64,000 nt of DNA, taken from Ignavibacteriales bacterium (lineage in GTDB: Bacteria; Bacteroidota; Ignavibacteria; Ignavibacteriales; Melioribacteraceae). This document shows positions 61,670 to 64,000 of this stretch, in pieces. A program made the translations under genes and the position numbers. Numbering within the stretch: the first letter of the stretch is position 1; each line of letters opens with the position of its first letter. The stretch is from assembly GCA_016177735.1 (NCBI GenBank), contig JACOUS010000003.1, positions 62,001-126,000 on the forward strand. Direction: 5' to 3'. Below the pieces are notes generated by a model. It made no database searches, had not been told where the DNA came from, and saw only the letters and a program-made list of their open reading frames with translations.

Positions 61670-62248
61670 ATGGCAAACAACAATATCGTTCAAATAAATC
61701 TTCTCATTGATAATCTCAAAGCAAAATTTATTCCCAACAAAAAATTGATGACTTCCATCTCCGAAGAGATGCACGCTTCCGTTATGAATGAATTCCACAC
61801 ACACGGTTCTGGAAGCGGCGGCTGGCAGCCTCTCAAAACTTCCACTCTCAAACAAAAAAGAAAAAGAGGGTTAGCCGAAGCTATATTACAAGCGCAAGGG
61901 AATCTTCTTCGTTCAGTTCAATCGTCTTCAACAGAGAATAAAGCGGTTGTATCAACGAATCTGGGTTATGCTTCAATTCATCATTTCGGCGGGGTAATTT
62001 CAATCGCCGCAAGAACACGAACACTCTTTCATCGAACAGATAGAAAAGGAAATCTTCTCAAACAAAAAGGAAATGAAAACTTACTTGTCTTCGCAAAAAA
62101 ATCTCATAAAAATAAATCTGCATACACGTTCGGTCAAAAAAATTATGGCATTACAATTCCGGCTCGTCCATTCATGGTTCTAACAGATACATATAGAGGT
62201 AACATAATCAACATCATCCAAAAACATATTACTTCTTCCATCTCCTAA
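61670..62248 (+). CDS. Phage virion morphogenesis protein (Mu gpG-like)
   Basis: 192 residues. ISEEMHASVMNEFHTHGSGS, GWQPLKTSTLKQKRKR and LAEAILQAQGNLLRSVQSSS, YASIHHFGGVI and ARPFMVLTD match the Mu G/tail completion family (PF05069). It acts in head completion or head-tail joining. The gene begins right at the end of a repeat that provides its GAGG. Confidence 0.86.
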   Translation: MANNNIVQINLLIDNLKAKFIPNKKLMTSISEEMHASVMNEFHTHGSGSGGWQPLKTSTLKQKRKRGLAEAILQAQGNLLRSVQSSSTENKAVVSTNLGYASIHHFGGVISIAARTRTLFHRTDRKGNLLKQKGNENLLVFAKKSHKNKSAYTFGQKNYGITIPARPFMVLTDTYRGNIINIIQKHITSSIS

Positions 62249-62255
62249 ATTAAAA

Positions 62256-62273
62256 GTGGGACAGAGGGTGATG
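62256..62273 (+). repeat. Repeat family GAGGGTGAGGTC, short copy before a small gene
   Basis: GTGGGACAGAGGGTGATG lies between gpG and the next gene; its AGAGGG is eight bases before the TTG start at 62275. Confidence 0.5.
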
Positions 62274-62274
62274 T

Positions 62275-62526
62275 TTGATAAAATTAAATTATCCATACCG
62301 TTGCCGTCATTGCGGCAAAACTTACACCATTATTCGAGGACGTTTTGCGTGGAGTTTTCTGCCCGTGGAAATTATTCAGGGTGGGGAAGTGAACGATATT
62401 GAATTTGATATAACTAAACACACTTCGCATCTCAAGAATTGCACACCGCTTCAAATGCAATGGGAGAGTGTTAAACAGAAGATTATCCGGCAGCAAGCAA
62501 AATTCACTGAAAAACTTTTGAAATAA
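62275..62526 (+). CDS. Small zinc-ribbon-like phage protein
   Basis: 83 residues starting with TTG at 62275 after AGAGGGTG. YPYRCRHCGKTYTIIRGRF carries a CxxC, and a later Cys with two His residues (HTSHLKNC) could complete a zinc site. C terminus is basic. Possibly a regulatory or nucleic-acid-binding protein. A terminator follows. Confidence 0.6.
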   Translation: MIKLNYPYRCRHCGKTYTIIRGRFAWSFLPVEIIQGGEVNDIEFDITKHTSHLKNCTPLQMQWESVKQKIIRQQAKFTEKLLK

Positions 62527-62543
62527 TTTTTACACCTTTGCTT

Positions 62544-62569
62544 TGTGCGAAAATTTCGCGTCTTTTTTC
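62544..62569 (+). terminator. Terminator at the end of the rightward late unit
   Basis: GCGAAAATTTCGC hairpin (62547-62559) followed by GTCTTTTTTC. Confidence 0.75.
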
Positions 62570-62591
62570 TGTTGAATCGACTTGACTTCCC

Positions 62592-62613
62592 GACCACTAT
62601 TGTCGTAATTGGT
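62592..62613. promoter_or_regulatory. Possible operator before the 46-residue ORF
   Basis: GACCACTATTGTCGTAATTG and GTC contain the inverted pair GACCA/TGGTC. A TTGACT hexamer at 62582-62587 could be a -35 element, though no good -10 is seen at the expected distance. Confidence 0.35.
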
Positions 62614-62638
62614 CATAACACAATAAAGGAATTATCAC

Positions 62639-62779
62639 ATGAGAAACAAAGCCGTTAAACTTGCGCACGATTTAGGATGTTCTTCCGAATTTATTCAGTA
62701 TCTGCAGAAATGCAAAATCAACACTCTGAAACAAAGATACCATTCATTATTACACTGTAACCAATTCAGTCATTTATGA
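62639..62779 (+). CDS. Small ORF in the switch region
   Basis: 46 codons from ATG 62639 with the ribosome-binding site AAAGGA, to TGA 62777-62779. Protein: RNKAVKLAHDLGCSSEFIQY and LQKCKINTLKQRYHSLLHC, basic with a possible helix-turn-helix. It ends inside an inverted repeat (62764-62790, one mismatch in 12 pairs). Position beside the repressor suggests a regulatory role. Confidence 0.5.
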   Translation: MRNKAVKLAHDLGCSSEFIQYLQKCKINTLKQRYHSLLHCNQFSHL

Positions 62780-62790
62780 AATGGCTGAAT
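62764..62790. repeat. Inverted repeat between convergent small genes
   Basis: ATTCAGTCATTT and AAATGGCTGAAT pair at 11 of 12 positions around ATG. No T-tract follows; it could be a weak bidirectional terminator or a protein-binding site. Confidence 0.5.
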
Positions 62791-62791
62791 A

Positions 62792-63130
62792 TTAAAAGTA
62801 TATGCTCACCGTCATTCCAGCTTTGGTTTGCCTCTCTAACGCTTTGTATTTTATTTCTTTTGTCGGCAAAAATTCAAATGATCTTTGTTCGTAAAAAGGT
62901 GCAAGCGTTATATTCTTCCCGATCGGTATCTTTAACTTAATATCAAAATTAATTACACTTTCGGAACTATATTGCAACTTACTGTCGGTAAAATATGAGT
63001 TTGAATTAAAAAATGGTGAGACATGCAATGAAATTCGTTCACCGTCCGGATTGTGTCCCGTTTCTTGCGAATAACCTTTATCCACGAATACTATTGATAC
63101 GATTGACATAACGAGAAAAAATTTCTTCAT
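62792..63130 (-). CDS. Small exported protein of unknown function
   Basis: 112 residues with a signal peptide (~1-21, ending GYSQ). The mature part alternates in a beta-strand pattern (ISLHVSPFFNSNSYFT, GKNITLAPFYEQRSFEF) and ends MTVSIYF, like a small outer-membrane barrel or lipocalin-like fragment. In a prophage this could be a lysogenic-conversion or superinfection-exclusion gene. No family recognised. Confidence 0.6.
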   Translation of the reverse strand: MKKFFLVMSIVSIVFVDKGYSQETGHNPDGERISLHVSPFFNSNSYFTDSKLQYSSESVINFDIKLKIPIGKNITLAPFYEQRSFEFLPTKEIKYKALERQTKAGMTVSIYF

Positions 63131-63176
63131 GATGCCCTCTATATTTTTATGTAGTAAAAAAATGTCATCAACTCGA

Positions 63177-63536
63177 TTATTTTTTTTGGAAGTACTTTGT
63201 AATTTTATCGAATACTTTTAAGTCGCTGTTCTGTTTTTGCACTATTGATTCAAGTTCAGCAATTCGAGATTGTTTATCCTTGAGTTGCTTAGTAAGATAA
63301 TTCATAAAGGCACTCGCATCATCGGGAGACGAACTGTAGCCTTCCTCAGGAGAGAAAAACCAGTTAAAAGGTGGTTTATATTTTGCGATGGTGATAAAAA
63401 AATTCAATCCCGGTTTACGCTTCCCGATGATTATCTTACTCAAATCCCCTTGAGCCATACCAAAAGCATCGGCACCTTTTGTGACGGTGCCAAATTCTTT
63501 TACAACCCAGGTTTTTAACTTCTCTCCAAATTGCAT
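63177..63536 (-). CDS. HTH protein, probable prophage repressor
   Basis: 119 residues. N-terminal helix-turn-helix of XRE type (LKTWVVKEFGTVTKGADAFG, MAQGDLSKIIIGKRKPGLNF), then a C-terminal coiled coil (LTKQLKDKQSRIAELESIVQ). Divergently read from the gene at 63647 across a 110-base region with a strong inverted repeat over a promoter. The arrangement is that of a CI/c-type repressor controlling early genes. Confidence 0.75.
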   Translation of the reverse strand: MQFGEKLKTWVVKEFGTVTKGADAFGMAQGDLSKIIIGKRKPGLNFFITIAKYKPPFNWFFSPEEGYSSSPDDASAFMNYLTKQLKDKQSRIAELESIVQKQNSDLKVFDKITKYFQKK

Positions 63537-63646
63537 TTTTTGCTTAGTAATTATTGATTATATGCCGTGATAAAAAATACTTGACAGATTATTGCTAATT
63601 AGCTATTTTTGATTAGCGATAATTTTATTTCTGTTTAATTAAAAAA
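63537..63646. promoter_or_regulatory. Divergent switch region with promoter and operator
   Basis: TTGACA (63581-63586), a 17-base spacer and TATTTT (63604-63609) form a candidate promoter for the rightward gene. ATTATTGCTAAT (63588-63599) and ATTAGCGATAAT (63612-63623) are inverted copies with one mismatch, 12 bases apart, flanking the -10. The centre also contains the perfect palindrome GCTAATTAGC (63594-63603). A dimeric repressor bound here would block the promoter. Confidence 0.65.
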
Positions 63647-63916
63647 ATGAATACCATACAATTTCAAGACTTAGAATTTAATCCGCGGCTGCTGAACATT
63701 TCTGTTATCTCTGCACAGTCTGGTTTTAGCTACGGCTACACGCACGAAATTATCTTCAGCAAAAAGAAGAACCCGCGCTCAGCCGTTAAGATTAGGAATA
63801 CCATTGTATTGCTGTATGGCTCGACAATAAAGTTTGTACCTCTAAAAAAGGATAAAGCTTTCAATGTGGTTTTTAAGCGTACAAAAAGTAATGATTTTCG
63901 CACAACTTGTAAATAA
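63647..63916 (+). CDS. First gene of the early region, unknown
   Basis: 89 residues, basic, beginning MNTIQFQDLEFNPRLLNISV. A region around SGFSYGYTHEIIFSKKKNPR could be a small helix-turn-helix or beta domain. It is the first gene rightward from the operator, where Mu has ner and lambda has cro, so a regulatory role is plausible but not shown by sequence. Confidence 0.6.
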   Translation: MNTIQFQDLEFNPRLLNISVISAQSGFSYGYTHEIIFSKKKNPRSAVKIRNTIVLLYGSTIKFVPLKKDKAFNVVFKRTKSNDFRTTCK

Positions 63917-63958
63917 TAATAAATTACTATCTATTCACTAATTCATGAGGGCAACAAC

Positions 63959-64000
63959 ATGAAAATCTTTCTCTCCTTCTTACTCTCTGTCATTATTTGT
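63959..64000 (+). CDS. Start of a further gene with signal-peptide-like N terminus (truncated)
   Basis: ATG at 63959 after GAGG, coding MKIFLSFLLSVIIC up to the window edge. A hydrophobic N terminus suggests an exported or membrane protein. Cut by the window end. Confidence 0.5.
   Translation, partial: MKIFLSFLLSVIIC

Larger units (their letters stand above)
34431..64000. mobile_element. Prophage with Mu-like head module and siphophage-like tail (right end outside window)
   Basis: About 29.5 kb of contiguous phage genes. Rightward: terminase, portal, MuF, gpG. Leftward: protease/scaffold, decoration, capsid, gp36, endolysin, holin-like, gp37, tube, chaperone pair, tape measure, tip/fibre. 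The set of gp28/gp29/MuF/gpG/gp36/gp37 homologues is typical of Mu-like transposable phages, while a tape measure with no sheath or baseplate-wedge genes indicates a long flexible tail. The left edge is placed after rlmB by gene content only. No integrase or transposase is in the window, so the remaining early region must lie to the right. Confidence 0.9.

Overview
The window appears to come from a member of the Ignavibacteria/Chlorobi/Bacteroidetes group, most likely an Ignavibacteriales bacterium. The main reason is that two secreted proteins end in type IX secretion sorting domains with the YPNPFNP signature. Bacillithiol-type BshA, MgtE, many short dispersed palindromes and an AT-rich base composition are consistent with this. 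The identification is an inference, because no rRNA or ribosomal protein gene is present.

Positions 1-34372 are host chromosome. The first block (1-4338) is a putative sulfur-oxyanion respiration locus: a truncated MerR-like regulator with a Cys-rich tail, an eight-heme cytochrome of the tetrathionate-reductase (OTR) type, a membrane cytochrome b, and two YeeE/YedE-type transport proteins. The second transport protein carries a rhodanese-like domain without a catalytic Cys. A FadL/OmpP1-type porin, a THEP1-like NTPase and a polytopic membrane protein follow. Next is a nucleotide-sugar block (galE, rfbC-like, ugd), a GIY-YIG gene bracketed by an inverted repeat, bshA, a PfkB kinase and an rfbD-like reductase. 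Then come an adenylate cyclase/TPR fusion, two T9SS-exported proteins, mgtE, tRNA-Arg(CCT), crcB with DUF190, eno, a type I glutamine synthetase, an EamA transporter, a macro-domain protein, an NAD-binding protein, a PTS IIA protein, hisS and rlmB.

From about 34.43 kb to the right edge is one large prophage that continues past the window. Its head module resembles Mu-like transposable phages (gp28-like terminase, DUF935 portal, MuF, gpG, Mu-I-type protease with nested scaffold, lambda-D-like decoration protein, capsid protein E, gp36/DUF1320, gp37). Its tail looks like a long non-contractile siphophage tail (tube, G/GT-type chaperone pair, tape measure, 1812-residue tip/fibre protein, BppU-like and fibre proteins). 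The late genes form two divergent transcription units that meet at 54381-54531: protease, capsid, lysis and tail genes read leftward; terminase, portal, MuF and gpG read rightward. A candidate immunity/early switch (HTH repressor, divergent operator-promoter and small ORFs) lies at 62.6-64.0 kb. Transposase or integrase genes would be expected beyond 64 kb.

The most notable items are in the prophage: an intein-like (Hint/BIL) domain near the C terminus of the giant tail protein; a canonical -1 slippery heptamer joining two overlapping tail-chaperone frames; a MuF protein with a C-terminal PBECR2-like toxin domain; an internally deleted DNA methyltransferase; and almost every non-coding gap between late genes filled with short word-like repeats or with repeat families that also supply ribosome-binding sites or have been absorbed into coding sequence. 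The host part contains several further palindromic repeat families, one of them inserted in frame inside a T9SS sorting domain.
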